Counted from the stretch's first letter, positions 28,145 through 38,235 are shown. The stretch is 64,000 bases of DNA from Bacillus sp. (in: firmicutes) (GCA_021208645.1 JAJOJL010000146.1:49812-113811), one strand, 5' to 3'. The notes: a model not told the origin generated them from the sequence alone. Program-made: numbers and translations.

Positions 28145-28176
28145 TCCTATCTCTAATAGAAAGGAGGTTATGAGAA

Positions 28177-28278
28177 ATGAGTAAACCTCATCATAGACCA
28201 GCAAATGTCTTCCCATTTGTAATAGTAATCTTTGTATTACTAGTCATCATTGGTGCGTGCTGCTGGCATCGATACTAG
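28177..28278 (+). CDS. YjcZ family sporulation micro-protein (copy 3), 33 aa
   Basis: MSKPHHRPANVFPF head, hydrophobic core (VIVIFVLLVIIGA) and a CCWHRY tail. The Cys pair and Trp at the end are unlike the other copies. AAAGGAGG lies upstream. It is flanked by its own SigK-type promoter and terminator. Confidence 0.82.
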   Translation: MSKPHHRPANVFPFVIVIFVLLVIIGACCWHRY

Positions 28279-28329
28279 AAATTGGACACGCCGTATCCAA
28301 TGTGACACTACTTGATTCCTCCTTTAAAG

Positions 28330-28373
28330 AGGCTGTTTCAGATAGGTAGGTATCCTATTTGAAGCAGCCTTTC
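28330..28373 (+). terminator. Terminator after YjcZ copy 3
   Basis: 17-bp stem with two mismatches (AGGCTG...ATAGG / CCTAT...CAGCCT) and a T-rich tail. Confidence 0.82.
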
Positions 28374-28748
28374 CTAGCTTGAAATAGGCTAGCATTAAAT
28401 CAATATTCTTCATCCTTTGTAAAAATGTAAAAAATGGGTTACCCAATTTCGGTAACACATAATTAGATTAACTATACGAAAATTTATTTTTAACATAACA
28501 TGTACTATTCCTCTAATAAGAGGTTTATTAGTCGCTTGGCCTTCTCACCCAGACAACGTCTTCATCATAGAAGAATTTAAATCGGGTAATTCTTCTCATC
28601 ATCCTTTCCCTTTATTGGGGCTTTTAAAAAAGTTTAGATGAAGACAGGCTCAAGCGCAGCTTCCCTCCCAAGAGGCTGGAAACCCCAAATTTGCATATGC
28701 ATTTGGGGTTTCTACATTCATCATAATCTGACCAGAATAACGACCTGT
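28374..28748. other. Intergenic with near-palindrome
   Basis: No gene seen. A strong near-palindrome lies at 28679-28712 (GAAACCCCAAAT...ATTTGGGGTTTC around TGCATATGCA). It lacks a T-run on either strand, so it is not a plain terminator for the plus strand. It could end transcription from the leftward small gene at 28749 or be a structured site. Confidence 0.5.
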
Positions 28749-28892
28749 TCATTTCCATTTATTAAGTAGCTTTTCCCCTTCTTTCGTCAAAAACACTTTA
28801 CCGCTTTTCTTACCCTTCATTAGTTGATCTGCCGTTTGAGCCTTTTCTATACCCTTTTTCCTTTTTAAGATCTTTCGCTTAATGAATTTCAT
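28749..28892 (-). CDS. Small highly basic protein, 47 aa
   Basis: MKFIKRKILKRKKGIEKAQT... with 18 Lys/Arg-type residues, ending LTKEGEKLLNKWK. GGAGAGGGAGG lies 10 bases before the ATG, which strongly supports translation. The size and charge recall small acid-soluble or DNA-contacting spore peptides, but I do not recognise the family. It lies on the opposite strand to the surrounding YjcZ genes. Confidence 0.65.
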   Translation of the reverse strand: MKFIKRKILKRKKGIEKAQTADQLMKGKKSGKVFLTKEGEKLLNKWK

Positions 28893-29032
28893 TCTTATTA
28901 AAGCCTCCCTCTCCAATTAACTAATAAACAACTGACTTCATAATATTCTATTCTTATAAAACAGATTGCATGATTGTGGCAAGAAAGATACATATTTTCT
29001 CTAAACTGTTACCAAATAACATACCTCACTGC

Positions 29033-29060
29033 ACCATTTCGCCTTTCCTATCATAAGTTG
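29033..29060 (+). promoter_or_regulatory. SigK-like promoter of YjcZ copy 4
   Basis: AC (29033-29034), 17-bp spacer, CATAAGTTG (29052-29060), one mismatch to CATAnnnTA. Confidence 0.5.
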
Positions 29061-29093
29061 TACTATCCCTAACAGAAAGGAGGGGATTGGGGC

Positions 29094-29198
29094 ATGAGTT
29101 ATTGTCACCCAACTGGAGGTTTTGCAGGGGGATTTGCGTTAGTATTAGTCCTATTCATCCTGCTCGTAATTATTGGAGCAGCTGTTTGGACTTGGTAA
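29094..29198 (+). CDS. YjcZ family sporulation micro-protein (copy 4), 34 aa
   Basis: MSYCHPTGGFAGG head and the canonical core GFALVLVLFILLVIIGAA, ending VWTW. The core is almost the same as in copy 2. AAAGGAGGGG is upstream of the ATG. It ends before a bidirectional terminator shared with the convergent DUF1906 gene. Confidence 0.86.
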   Translation: MSYCHPTGGFAGGFALVLVLFILLVIIGAAVWTW

Positions 29199-29235
29199 TT
29201 CCGCTGTGAACCTTAATGCCTATCACAGGCAGAAG

Positions 29236-29275
29236 AAAAATGGATGCCGCCACTATTGGCAGCATCCATTTTTAA
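29236..29275. terminator. Bidirectional terminator
   Basis: AAAAATGGATGC/GCATCCATTTTT, 14-base loop. It overlaps the stop region of the DUF1906 gene. Confidence 0.88.
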
Positions 29276-29949
29276 TGTAATTCTGTATATAATTTTCGTA
29301 ATACAAGGACTGTGTCAATGGGACATTCTTCCGCATCTCTGCCATATTGCCATGCCCATACGTTGGCTCTACAGGTTGGTGTAGCAGGACTAAACGTTGG
29401 ATACGCCTGTTTCGAAGAAACACCTACCTCAGGCTCTGCGCTCCACAGTACCGCCTGCTCTCTCACTAGCTTGCTCCGCCTAACAGCTTCGCAATAAGCT
29501 TCGTTAAATGGCCCTTCCACCGGATCATGATATATTCCAGGGCGATATGGGCTATTGTAAAACCTCTCTATCCACGCAATTATCCAATCGGCGTCTACTT
29601 CAAAAAAACGCTCCACATTGGCAAAAATAAAGACCCCTTCTCGAATCCCAAGGCGCTGTGCATTATAGATAGCATTTTGAGCAGCTACTCTACCAGCCGC
29701 CCTGCCCACAGCCCTGCGGAAGTTATTATAAATGGGCATCACTTTTATGCCCCTGTCTTTTAAGAAAGCAATTTCCTCTCTCGTTAAGCCTTCACTCACA
29801 TTTTCAATTGTATTTAAGTATCTGCCCCACAAATCTGGACGACCAAAATTGTTAACGACACAATTAAATAAGTCCTGGTTTACAGCTGCAGCAGAATCGA
29901 CACCCCAAATCACATTTGGCAACCTACCCATCCCCTTTCTATTATCCAT
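29272..29949 (-). CDS. DUF1906 glycoside-hydrolase-like protein
   Basis: A 225-residue protein matching the DUF1906/Rv2525c-like TIM-barrel family along its length: NVIWGVDSAAAVNQDLFNCV, the FGRPDLWGRYL start, VMPIYNNF, the GVFIFANVERFFEVDADWI strand and a C-terminal WAWQYGRD. Relatives are predicted to bind or cleave cell-surface glycans. No signal peptide is seen, so it is probably delivered to the spore surface from the mother cell. A SigK-like promoter precedes it. Confidence 0.85.
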   Translation of the reverse strand: MDNRKGMGRLPNVIWGVDSAAAVNQDLFNCVVNNFGRPDLWGRYLNTIENVSEGLTREEIAFLKDRGIKVMPIYNNFRRAVGRAAGRVAAQNAIYNAQRLGIREGVFIFANVERFFEVDADWIIAWIERFYNSPYRPGIYHDPVEGPFNEAYCEAVRRSKLVREQAVLWSAEPEVGVSSKQAYPTFSPATPTCRANVWAWQYGRDAEECPIDTVLVLRKLYTELH

Positions 29950-29953
29950 TTAT

Positions 29954-29979
29954 ATATGTATGATAATTGACCAGTCCGT
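29954..29979 (-). promoter_or_regulatory. SigK-like promoter of DUF1906 gene
   Basis: On the minus strand AC (29979-29978), 15-bp spacer, CATACATAT (29962-29954), one base off CATAnnnTA. Confidence 0.42.
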
Positions 29980-30014
29980 GTGTTTTTTCCATTTAGACAA
30001 AAAGTGATTGTTTC

Positions 30015-30041
30015 ACATCCTATACGTACCTTCATAATTTA
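30015..30041 (+). promoter_or_regulatory. SigK-type promoter of glycosyltransferase gene
   Basis: AC (30015-30016), 16-bp spacer, CATAATTTA (30033-30041), a full match. Confidence 0.65.
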
Positions 30042-30069
30042 TTCTGTAGGAAGAAAAGGAGAGAGTACG

Positions 30070-31197
30070 ATGGAGAAATATAAGGCAAGTGTTGTTTTAT
30101 CTGCCTATAACGCAATGGAAAGGCTTCAATTAACATTAGCTGCCTATCAATATCAAACCTTCCCTAAGGATATGTTTGAAGTTATTATTGTGGATGATGG
30201 CTCCACGGATAACACATGTGAAATGGTCTCAAAGTTAGATACCTCTTACCCGCTAAAATACATTCGTCTAAAAGAAAATAATGGGAGGGCTACCGCTCGT
30301 AACCGTGGCATTGAAGCTGCTTCAGGGGAAATAATTATTCTCAGTGACAGTGACATGCTGCCAGAACAGGAGTTTATTACAAAACATGTATCACATCATG
30401 AGAAAATCCATAATACGTTTTTATGCGGATCCTTTTGGAATGAAATTTATACACAAGAGTTTGAAGGACTGAAAAAGAAAAGGGTTCGCAAGGCCAAAAA
30501 TAAAAAATCGGTTACTATGGTGTTACCTTCTTTGTCACCTCATAAGAAGTTGGAACTATTATATGTGGAAAACAATATCTTTGAATACACTGCAAAAAAA
30601 AGATTTAGTGACTATTACGAGAACTTCCCGAAAAAGTTTGGGTCAAACCTTCAAAATTTTTTATTCCCTTGGCTCTACTTTATTGTTATGAATGTATCCG
30701 TTAAAAAGGAACATTTAACAGCTGAAGGTTTGTTTGATGAAAACTTTACTGGGTGGGGGGCGGAAGATGAAGAAATGGGGTATCGACTTTATCACTCAGG
30801 CATTCGAGGTTACGTGGATATAAATATAAAAAACTACCATCAAGAGCACTCCCGCACAAAAAAACGGGAAAAAGTTGAAAGCTATTTTAATAAATTGTAT
30901 TTTCTACGAAAACACCCAAATCTTGACGCTATTTTATGCTATTTACCTATCCCTATGAACCGAGAGGACAAGAATTTGGCATTACAGGAATATCATCGAT
31001 TACGGTCATTAGGTAGTTTGTCAAATCAGTTTGAGAAGGAGCTTATCCATTTGTTTTTTCAGGAATTCCAGGGTGGGAACGTGACTTTATCAAAGACGTT
31101 CATTAAAGAATATAATCAAATAAAGAGGTTGGATATTGCCCCAACCCTTTGTAAAAGTATGAAAAGCGCACTACAAAAAGTAAAATATACCCACTAA
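30070..31197 (+). CDS. Family 2 glycosyltransferase with galactosyltransferase-like C-domain
   Basis: A 375-residue GT-A enzyme. The N-terminus reads VVLSAYNAMERLQLTL, IIVDDGSTDNT, then the metal site LSDSDMLP. A later GWGAEDEEMGYRLYHSG block matches the second domain of chondroitin-polymerase-type enzymes. ATG at 30070 has AAAGGAG upstream. A perfect SigK-type promoter lies just before it, so it is expected in the late mother cell and to decorate the spore surface. Donor and acceptor are unknown. Confidence 0.88.
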   Translation: MEKYKASVVLSAYNAMERLQLTLAAYQYQTFPKDMFEVIIVDDGSTDNTCEMVSKLDTSYPLKYIRLKENNGRATARNRGIEAASGEIIILSDSDMLPEQEFITKHVSHHEKIHNTFLCGSFWNEIYTQEFEGLKKKRVRKAKNKKSVTMVLPSLSPHKKLELLYVENNIFEYTAKKRFSDYYENFPKKFGSNLQNFLFPWLYFIVMNVSVKKEHLTAEGLFDENFTGWGAEDEEMGYRLYHSGIRGYVDINIKNYHQEHSRTKKREKVESYFNKLYFLRKHPNLDAILCYLPIPMNREDKNLALQEYHRLRSLGSLSNQFEKELIHLFFQEFQGGNVTLSKTFIKEYNQIKRLDIAPTLCKSMKSALQKVKYTH

Positions 31198-31208
31198 AAG
31201 AATGAAAT

Positions 31209-31250
31209 AGAGGAGACAAAAATATCTTTCCAGACATGTCTCCTCTTACA
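31209..31250 (+). terminator. Terminator
   Basis: AGAGGAGACA/TGTCTCCTCT stem with an 18-base loop; T-rich but short tail. Confidence 0.65.
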
Positions 31251-31372
31251 ATTTTATTAAATGAGTATCCCACTAGCTCAGAATCATTATAACTGCTTCA
31301 AAATGGTGGCGTGTTGATGAGATACATAAATAAAGACCTTATTCTGAACAAAAGGGATACCAATATTTTTTA

Positions 31373-32670
31373 TTAGTTTGATCTCCCTACACCAACGTAC
31401 CGTAAGCCTTCTTTTATTAATTGATCCGGCTCGTATAGATTCCTGCCATCTAAAACCAATTCACCATTCATAAGGCTTTTTACCCTTTTCCAATCCACTG
31501 CTTTAAATTCATCCCATTCTGTAGCAACAATTAAAATGTCTGCCCCCTCCACAGCCTCGTACATGTCTGTACAATTAACAACGTTTTCTTCACTAGAGGT
31601 AACCATCGGGTCAAAGGCATGGATATTTTTAAAACCTTTTCTCGACAACTTATCTATAATCGCTAGTGCAGGAGACAATCTAGTATCGTCTGTATTAGGT
31701 TTAAAAGTAAGACCCCAAACTGCAATTCTTGCTTTTTCCGAGATTAATTTTCCACGAATTTTTTCCAATAGTTTCTCCACATATATATCCACCTGGGTCT
31801 CATTCACCCTCATGGTTGCTTCTAACAATGGTACATCCACCTGCTTGGATACGGCAGAATAATGTAACGAGCTAACATCTTTTGGAAAACAAGACCCCCC
31901 ATAACCTAGTCCAGCTCGTAAAAATTGCGAACCAATTCGCGGGTCTGTACCGATCCCTTCCGCCACATCCGCCACATTCACTCCATAAGCATCACAAATT
32001 CTTGCCATTTCATTCATAAAGGAAATTTTCGTAGCTAAGAATGCGTTTGATGCATATTTAATCAATTCTGCTCCTGTTGGAGTAGTTATGATATGTTTTC
32101 CAGGCAAACCTTTATACATTTTTTTTTATTGCTTCCACTGCTGTTTTTTGAGTGAGAACCGATGACTATTTTATCTGGGTACAATAAATCTTGAATGGCT
32201 GTCCCTTCTTTTAAAAACTCAGGATTAGAGACCACATCAAATAAGTGAGGATTTACTCCCTTTTTTAATAATGTGTCATTTATCCACTCATTTGTTCCAG
32301 GGGGAACCGTGCTTTTTGTAACAATAATTTTATAGGAAATTAAACTATCTCCTATCGTATCTACCACCCCTTTTATATAAGAAAGGTCAGCACTACCGTC
32401 CTCTTTCGGCGGTGTACCTACCGCTATTAAAATAATGTCGTTCTTCATGATACAAGCCTCTACCTCTGTAGAAAAAGATAACCTGCCTGCCTTCACATTT
32501 GAAGCAATATATTTATCTAGTTCTGGCTCATAGATGGGAACTGCACCATTATTCAACATATCAATTTTGTTCTTATTAATATCTACACAATTAACCTCAT
32601 GTCCTAAGTCTGCAAGTATGGCACTGGTAGTAAGGCCTACATAACCTGATCCAATCACACAAATTTTCAT
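31373..32670 (-). CDS. ugd: UDP-glucose 6-dehydrogenase, two homopolymer frame breaks
   Basis: Oxidises UDP-glucose to UDP-glucuronate. The N-terminal NAD domain (ICVIGSGYVGLTT) lies in one frame. The catalytic block (GLGYGGSCFPKDV with the active Cys) and C-terminal domain (WGLTFKPNTDDTRLSPAL) lie in another. Removing one A from each of two runs (32144-32149 and 32119-32127 on the plus strand as T) restores GSHSKTAVEAIKKMYKGLPGKH. ATG at 32670 follows AAAGGAG. It is divergent from a UDP-glucose pyrophosphorylase gene, its substrate supplier, and a UXS-like gene downstream could use its product. Confidence 0.92.
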
Positions 32671-32858
32671 AAATGACTTCTCCTTTTGTAAAATGAAATG
32701 TCTGCTATAATACACTATTTTTCAAAGGAGCGAAGGTGCAAGCGAATCCACTAATCTATTTAAAATGAGAAGTCTACCTATTTTAAAGTGGACAAGTTAC
32801 AGCTTGGTTTTATGGGAATACACTACCTTTAGGAGAGTCAAAGAAAGGAGTTGTTAAT

Positions 32859-33659
32859 GTGGTAAAAAAAGCAGTAATACCTGCTGCCGGCTACGGGACA
32901 AGGCAACTACCCATAACCAAGGTAGTTCCAAAAGAAATGTTTCCCATTGTTGGGAGACCAGCCATTGATTATATTATTGAAGAAGCAGTCGATGCAGGTA
33001 TTGAAGAGATCTTAATTATTTTTTCCCGTTCAAAAAATATGATCATGGATTATTATGACCGCTCTCTTGAATTAGAAGCATTCCTTGAACAGGCAAACAA
33101 AGCCCATTTATTATCTAAAACAAAGCTTCCAAACATTCATATACAATTTACAAGGCAACCGTATGCAAATGGATTAGGTGATGCCGTAAAACTGGCGAAA
33201 TATTTCGCCGGAAACGATGCCTTTGCTGTAATGCTTCCAGATGAAATTATTTTAAACAAACAGACACCTCCCCTAAAACAATTAATGGATGTCCATAAGA
33301 ACTACAAAGGAAACGTGCTGGCTCTAAAACAGGAATCGGAAAGTGAACTGAAAAACTATGGTGTCATTCGTGGGAGGAAAATGGACAAAGGTTTATATGA
33401 ACTGTTAGATATAGTCGAAAAACCTAAGGAAAATCCACCAAGTAATTTAGCTGTCGTAGGGAGATATATCTTTGAAAACAATATCTTTAGTTATTTAGAA
33501 AAGCAGAAAGCCGGTGTTAATGGAGAAGTTCAGTTAACAGACGCCATAAAAGAAATGATAATAGACGGAAGAATAGGCTATGGGATAGAAGTAGAAGGTG
33601 AACGTTTTGACATTGGTAAGGATGGAGACTATTTACGAATTCAAAATGAACTTTCCTAA
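32859..33659 (+). CDS. UTP-glucose-1-phosphate uridylyltransferase (short GalU type)
   Basis: A 266-residue nucleotidyltransferase with the pyrophosphorylase motif IPAAGYGTRQLPITKVVPKEM, the VVEKP-like IVEKPKENPPSNLAVVGRY and a catalytic GVNGEVQLTDAI stretch. It makes UDP-glucose for Ugd and GalE nearby. At 266 residues it is shorter than typical GalU (about 290-300). GTG at 32859 follows GAAAGGAG by 8 bases; an overlapping ATG opens only two codons. Confidence 0.9.
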   Translation: MVKKAVIPAAGYGTRQLPITKVVPKEMFPIVGRPAIDYIIEEAVDAGIEEILIIFSRSKNMIMDYYDRSLELEAFLEQANKAHLLSKTKLPNIHIQFTRQPYANGLGDAVKLAKYFAGNDAFAVMLPDEIILNKQTPPLKQLMDVHKNYKGNVLALKQESESELKNYGVIRGRKMDKGLYELLDIVEKPKENPPSNLAVVGRYIFENNIFSYLEKQKAGVNGEVQLTDAIKEMIIDGRIGYGIEVEGERFDIGKDGDYLRIQNELS

Positions 33660-33743
33660 TAACAGTTAAGAAATAAACTCCCAAAAATAAACTATACCAA
33701 AATATAGACTGTATTGTTATTTTCTTCTTTCCTACTTCTTATT

Positions 33744-33776
33744 GTACCAATTCCTCATGAATTGGTACTTTTTTAA
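33744..33776 (+). terminator. Terminator of galU-like gene
   Basis: GTACCAATTC/GAATTGGTAC, 5-base loop, T6 tail. Confidence 0.9.
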
Positions 33777-33906
33777 TTAGCGGAAAATGTGTCCATGCCG
33801 TGTCAAACCACCAATAACCCCATAGGTTAATAGAGATAAACTAATTAAGCGGATTACGACTACATTACGATGGATATTATATGTTTCGTTTACAGGAGTG
33901 AGTTAC

Positions 33907-35125
33907 TTGAAAATAATCTACTTGATACACCAGTTTCTTCCTGAACATTATCAAGGGACGGAAAAATTTATTCTAAATACAGCCACGTATATGCAAAAAT
34001 TAGGGCATGAAGTGAAAGTTATCACTATGAGCTCTTATTCTGATTCGGATTATAATAAAAGATATAAAAACATCTTATGGAAAGAGTTTATCTACAATGA
34101 TATCCCAATTCTCGCCCTTAAAAGGAAAGAAAAAAATTGGCAGCATTTTTCAAACGATACAAATATGGAAAAATTTGCCGAAAGGGTTTTCAATAAAGAA
34201 AAACCAGATGTCCTTCACATTGCACATACCATGAGAGTAGTAGAATTTGCCATCGTTGCAATGAAATATAGTATCCCTTATGTCATGACTCTTACGGACT
34301 TTTATTTAATGTGCCCCCGCTCCATTCTAGTTAATACTAATGGTAATTTATGCTACGGACCAGATAAAGGAAAAAACTGTAAAGAACAATGCCCAGTTTT
34401 CAGTAAAAAGGAGATAGCGAAACGTTATTGGCTAGGAAAAAAAATTTTATACTATGCAAAGCAGGTGGTCGCACCCTCCGACTTCTTAGCTAATTTATTT
34501 CGAAAAGAATTCCCCCACTTAAACATTCGGGTCATTCATTATGGTGTCGATACTTCCTACATTCGAACAAATACAAAGAAGTATCAACAAGGGGATCAAC
34601 TGACTTTTTGTTACGCCGGTAGCATTGAGTACCATAAAGGTGTCGATCTACTTATTAAGGCATTCTCTAAGATCAATTCCGAACGTGCAGTTTTAAAACT
34701 TTACGGCAAAGGAAACAAACAAATCATTCATGAGGCTAAGAAACATAAAAACATTCAGTATTGCGGAGTTTATAATGAACATCAATTAGGCGAAATTTTT
34801 TCTAATGTGGATCTATTAGTAGTCACATCCATTTGGCATGAAAACCGCCCACAAGTAATTAATGAAGCACTTGCTTCCCACCTCCCCGTATTAGCATCAG
34901 ATATGGCAGGAATTACAGAACAAATCAAACACGGAGAAAAATGGCTTTACCTTTCGAACTGGGGATGAACACCATCTCCGAAAAAAAATGAATAAAATCA
35001 TTTACAAACCTGAAAAATTGAATCGAATTAAGGAGGCAATAAAAAAATCCAAAATAATGACTGCAGAAGACGAGGTATTATCCTATGAAAAACTATATAA
35101 AGAAGTTTTAAAATGGGGTTATTGA
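33907..35125 (+). CDS. Family 4 glycosyltransferase, frameshifted near C-terminus
   Basis: A GT-B enzyme. The N-terminal domain has YLIHQFLPEHYQGTEKF; the C-terminal domain has FCYAGSIEYHKGVDLLIKAF and the nucleotide-site ENRPQVINEAL. The frame closes early after KHGEK; removing one A from an A5 run (34937-34941) gives KHGENGFTFRTGDEHHLRKKM and extends it to 35125, about 405 residues. TTG at 33907 has AGGAG 8 bases upstream. Four Cys in MCPRS...LCYGPDKGKNCKEQC could bind metal. It belongs to the surface-glycan locus. Confidence 0.85.
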
Positions 35126-35280
35126 GGTCTCATAAACGACTAATAAACAATGCAATTTATTCCAGCTCCTTTTGAAGGGTGACCCAAAGTGGTGCAGTAC
35201 CATTTTGGGGATACCCTTATTAGATTTTACTTTTTTAAACCTTCTTTTAGTTATATGAGGTTAATAATCCAGTGCATCAA

Positions 35281-36268
35281 CTAGCTTTTGTATCCATTTG
35301 GATGTTTTGAAAACCAGTTCCAGGATGTTTCAATCATGTCAGTTAAAGAAAATTTCGGTTTCCAGCCCAACTCTCGAGTAATTTTATCCCCGTTAGCGAT
35401 AAGCCTTGGAGGGTCACCTTCCCGCCTACTTTCATAGCGAATGTTTGCCTTATTCCCAGTCACCTTTTCACATTCTTTAATTACTTCTTTAATGGAATAT
35501 CCCCTCTCATTACCAATATTATAGACTTCATTCTTTCTTTTCTTTTGTAAAAGTTCTTCCAATGCCAAGACATGGGCATCAATCAAATCTACCACATGAA
35601 TATAGTCCCTTATACACGTCCCATCCTTTGTAGGGTAATCATTTCCAAAAACTGTGATTTTACCTTTTTTTATTCTGGAGATGAAACAGTATATTAGGTA
35701 TCAAATGAGTTTCTGGATCATGGTCTTCTCCTATTTTCCCATCGGGGCTTGCCCCTGCCACATTGAAGTAACGCAAGATGATAAAATCTAACCCGTTGAT
35801 TTTAGATAAGTCTTTTATGATTTGTTCAACCATCCATTTTGAATGACCGTATGGGTTAATTGGAGAGGGGGGTGTAATTTCAGAAATATTGTTCTCACTG
35901 GGGACACCATATACTGCACATGTGGAAGAGAAGATCAACTTTTTCACTCTATGCTCTTCCATGGCTTTCAATAAAGAAATTGAGCCTACTACATTATTTT
36001 CATAGTATTTTAGAGGTTTCTCAACAGATTCACCAACATAACAATTAGCAGCAAAATGAACAACACTCTCTATAGGATATCTTGTCAGAACTTTATTTAG
36101 AAAACGAACATCTCGAATATCCCCCTCTTCAAATAATGCCCTTTCGTCTACTGCCTCCTTATGTCCTGTCGATAAATTATCCACAACTACCACTTCATTT
36201 TCTTTATCTAGTAGTGCTTTCACACCATGACTTCCAATGTAACCTGCTCCCCCAGTTACTAAAATCAT
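35281..36268 (-). CDS. galE: UDP-glucose 4-epimerase GalE, frameshifted
   Basis: Interconverts UDP-glucose and UDP-galactose. The NAD motif (MILVTGGAGYIGSHG) is N-terminal; the SSTCAVYG site and the YGHSKWM catalytic Tyr/Lys follow. The frame breaks in a T7/A7 run (35665-35671). Dropping one base joins [29 protein letters not shown] to the second part, which ends GWKPKFSLTDMIETSW. The corrected length (about 328) is normal. ATG at 36268; GTG at 36280 is an alternative. It lies between glycosyltransferase genes in the glycan locus. Confidence 0.93.
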
Positions 36269-36361
36269 TAGCCATTCCACTCCCTTTATATCAAAATTTA
36301 CCTTATCTTATTCAATGAAAATGATTCTAGTGAAGGCAGAGTGAGTATGACTATCGCCGTG

Positions 36362-36388
36362 ACCATCTTATTAATTGTCCATACCATA
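36362..36388 (+). promoter_or_regulatory. SigK-type promoter of the GT2/GT-D operon
   Basis: AC (36362-36363), 16-bp spacer, CATACCATA (36380-36388), a full match. Confidence 0.65.
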
Positions 36389-36420
36389 ACATTAAAGTAA
36401 CCATTGATAAGGAGGCAGCT

Positions 36421-37413
36421 ATGTTTATTTCAGTTGTTATGGCCGTATATAACGGAGAAAAATACCTAAAGGAAGCAATAACAAGTATTCTATCCCAAAC
36501 GTATCATGAATTTGAATTGATCATTGTCAACGACGCATCCTTTGATAAAACAAGGAGGATACTTGAAAAAATAAGAAATGAACGAGTAAGGGTTTTTCAT
36601 TTACCAGAAAACAAAGGTGCCGCATATGCTTTAAATTACGGAGTGGATCATGCTAAAGGGGATTGGGTTGCCATACATGATGCAGATGATTGCAGTTACC
36701 CAGAAAGACTTGAAGAACAAGTAAGGTATATCAAAAACGCTGATAAAGGTCTTGTTGCAGTTGGTTCATTCATAGAATGTATGGACGAATACGGTAAACC
36801 AAAGCGGGACATTGAAAGGAGTAGAAACTCTTTACAGCGGCATGAAGAAATAACCTCCACCTTCTATACAGGATGTCCCCTTACACACGGAACGATGATG
36901 TTTTCAAAGAAAGTCTTTTATCAAGCTGGTAAATACAATACTCAATATCAAATTGCGTATGATTATGACTTGTGGGTTCGTTTAATGGACTTTGGTCGTA
37001 TTGAAAACGTTCCAAAGGTATTATATCGATACCGTCGATATAATCATTCACTTTCTGAAAATAGTGGAAAGGAAACTTCAGAAGAATTATTTTCATCCTT
37101 CTCAAGATTTTTACGAAAGAACAATTTCCCCAACCATTCCTCTTTACCTTCCTTTGCTGTCATTGGCACAAAAGAAAACACGACGAGTTTCCGTAACTCT
37201 ACAAGGAAACACATAAATGTAAAAAAAACGTTGATGCTCCATGACAAGAATGTCATGAATATGGTTAAGAGGATGCTTAATAAAGGGAAAATTGATGGCA
37301 TTGTGATTCTATATAATGACAGGCGAACGAAAAAGCTTTTTAAACAAAAAATAAATGATTGGAAAAAGACTGAAAAAGTAAACAATGTTTACTTATTTTG
37401 GAGTGGATTTTAA
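36421..37413 (+). CDS. Family 2 glycosyltransferase
   Basis: A 330-residue GT-A enzyme: VVMAVYNGEKYLKEAI, IIVNDASFDKT, the metal site HDADDCSYPER, and the acceptor-side YDYDLWVRL. A C-terminal tail of about 90 residues resembles that of the GT at 41058-42071 (SFAVIGTKENTTSFRN against KIIVIGSKEGVNNYKS), so the two are paralogues. AAGGAGG is upstream of the ATG. It heads an operon with two GT-D proteins and a kinase-like protein. Confidence 0.9.
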   Translation: MFISVVMAVYNGEKYLKEAITSILSQTYHEFELIIVNDASFDKTRRILEKIRNERVRVFHLPENKGAAYALNYGVDHAKGDWVAIHDADDCSYPERLEEQVRYIKNADKGLVAVGSFIECMDEYGKPKRDIERSRNSLQRHEEITSTFYTGCPLTHGTMMFSKKVFYQAGKYNTQYQIAYDYDLWVRLMDFGRIENVPKVLYRYRRYNHSLSENSGKETSEELFSSFSRFLRKNNFPNHSSLPSFAVIGTKENTTSFRNSTRKHINVKKTLMLHDKNVMNMVKRMLNKGKIDGIVILYNDRRTKKLFKQKINDWKKTEKVNNVYLFWSGF

Positions 37414-37433
37414 AAAGAAAGGAATGTTGGATC

Positions 37434-38219
37434 ATGGAATGTCGTTGCCACGACTACGAACAGATGGTGCTAAGCTCTGATAAAGTGATTAATCTAATAG
37501 GAGAGGCATTAGTTAACCAATCCCCCCTATCCCTGACTAGATTTTCACACGCGGAAATTACTTATTTAAATTGGAGAAACAATTCCAAACTGGTAAATAA
37601 GATGGAGAAATTTAGAGATTACAATGGGGCAACTTTAAATTATAAAGAGCTTTCAAAACTTCTGGAAAAGTCACTAAAAGAAACAACTATTACTGGGTTA
37701 ATTCCAAAAGCCTTTACAGATGTCCCTTCTAATCCAAAAGATAAGAAAAACGGTAAATACTGGTATAGACAAACTAAGGAAGTATTTCATCGCTTAAACC
37801 ATCTTCCTGAAACTGTTTGCTCCGTTTGGAGTACTCAGGAAATGATCTATAAAAAGCAATTCTGGAAACTCCTAAAAAACAAATCTATTATTGTTGTAGG
37901 AAGAAGAGCGACAGAATCGGTCACCTCCTTCCAAAAGTATGGAGTAAACGTCGTTGAAACGATGAATTTAGAAGGGATAGAACAAGTTGAAAAAGTGAAA
38001 TCGTCAATGGCGACACAAGAGTGGGACCTTGCAATTGTTGCTGCAGGTATTCCTGCTACCCTCTTAACACCGTCATTAGCAAAGGAGACGGGGCGTGTGG
38101 TAATCGACTTTGGTCATGCTCTAGACAAAATCATTGATGGTGATGACTTTGATTTTGATAAATTAGTTGAAAAATGGTCTACAAAAAAAATGACACTATT
38201 ATGTAGGTTATCTTTATAG
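37434..38219 (+). CDS. GT-D fold glycosyltransferase (paralogue 1)
   Basis: A 261-residue protein with a CRCH motif at the N-terminus and LTRFSHAEITYLNW, a GT-D-type active-site stretch. Further on are CSVWSTQEMIYKKQFWKLL, IIVVGRRATESV, and the closing DLAIVAAGIPATLLT...VIDFGHALDKI. GT-D enzymes transfer sugars to serine-rich or surface proteins. The next gene encodes a close paralogue. ATG at 37434 follows AAAGGA; the frame is open further upstream without a ribosome site. Confidence 0.82.
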   Translation: MECRCHDYEQMVLSSDKVINLIGEALVNQSPLSLTRFSHAEITYLNWRNNSKLVNKMEKFRDYNGATLNYKELSKLLEKSLKETTITGLIPKAFTDVPSNPKDKKNGKYWYRQTKEVFHRLNHLPETVCSVWSTQEMIYKKQFWKLLKNKSIIVVGRRATESVTSFQKYGVNVVETMNLEGIEQVEKVKSSMATQEWDLAIVAAGIPATLLTPSLAKETGRVVIDFGHALDKIIDGDDFDFDKLVEKWSTKKMTLLCRLSL

Positions 38220-38235
38220 AAAGGTTGGATGATGA

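Noticed and set aside
28679..28712. Strong hairpin as a rightward terminator
   Set aside because: No T-run follows on either strand, and a better terminator already ends the upstream gene.
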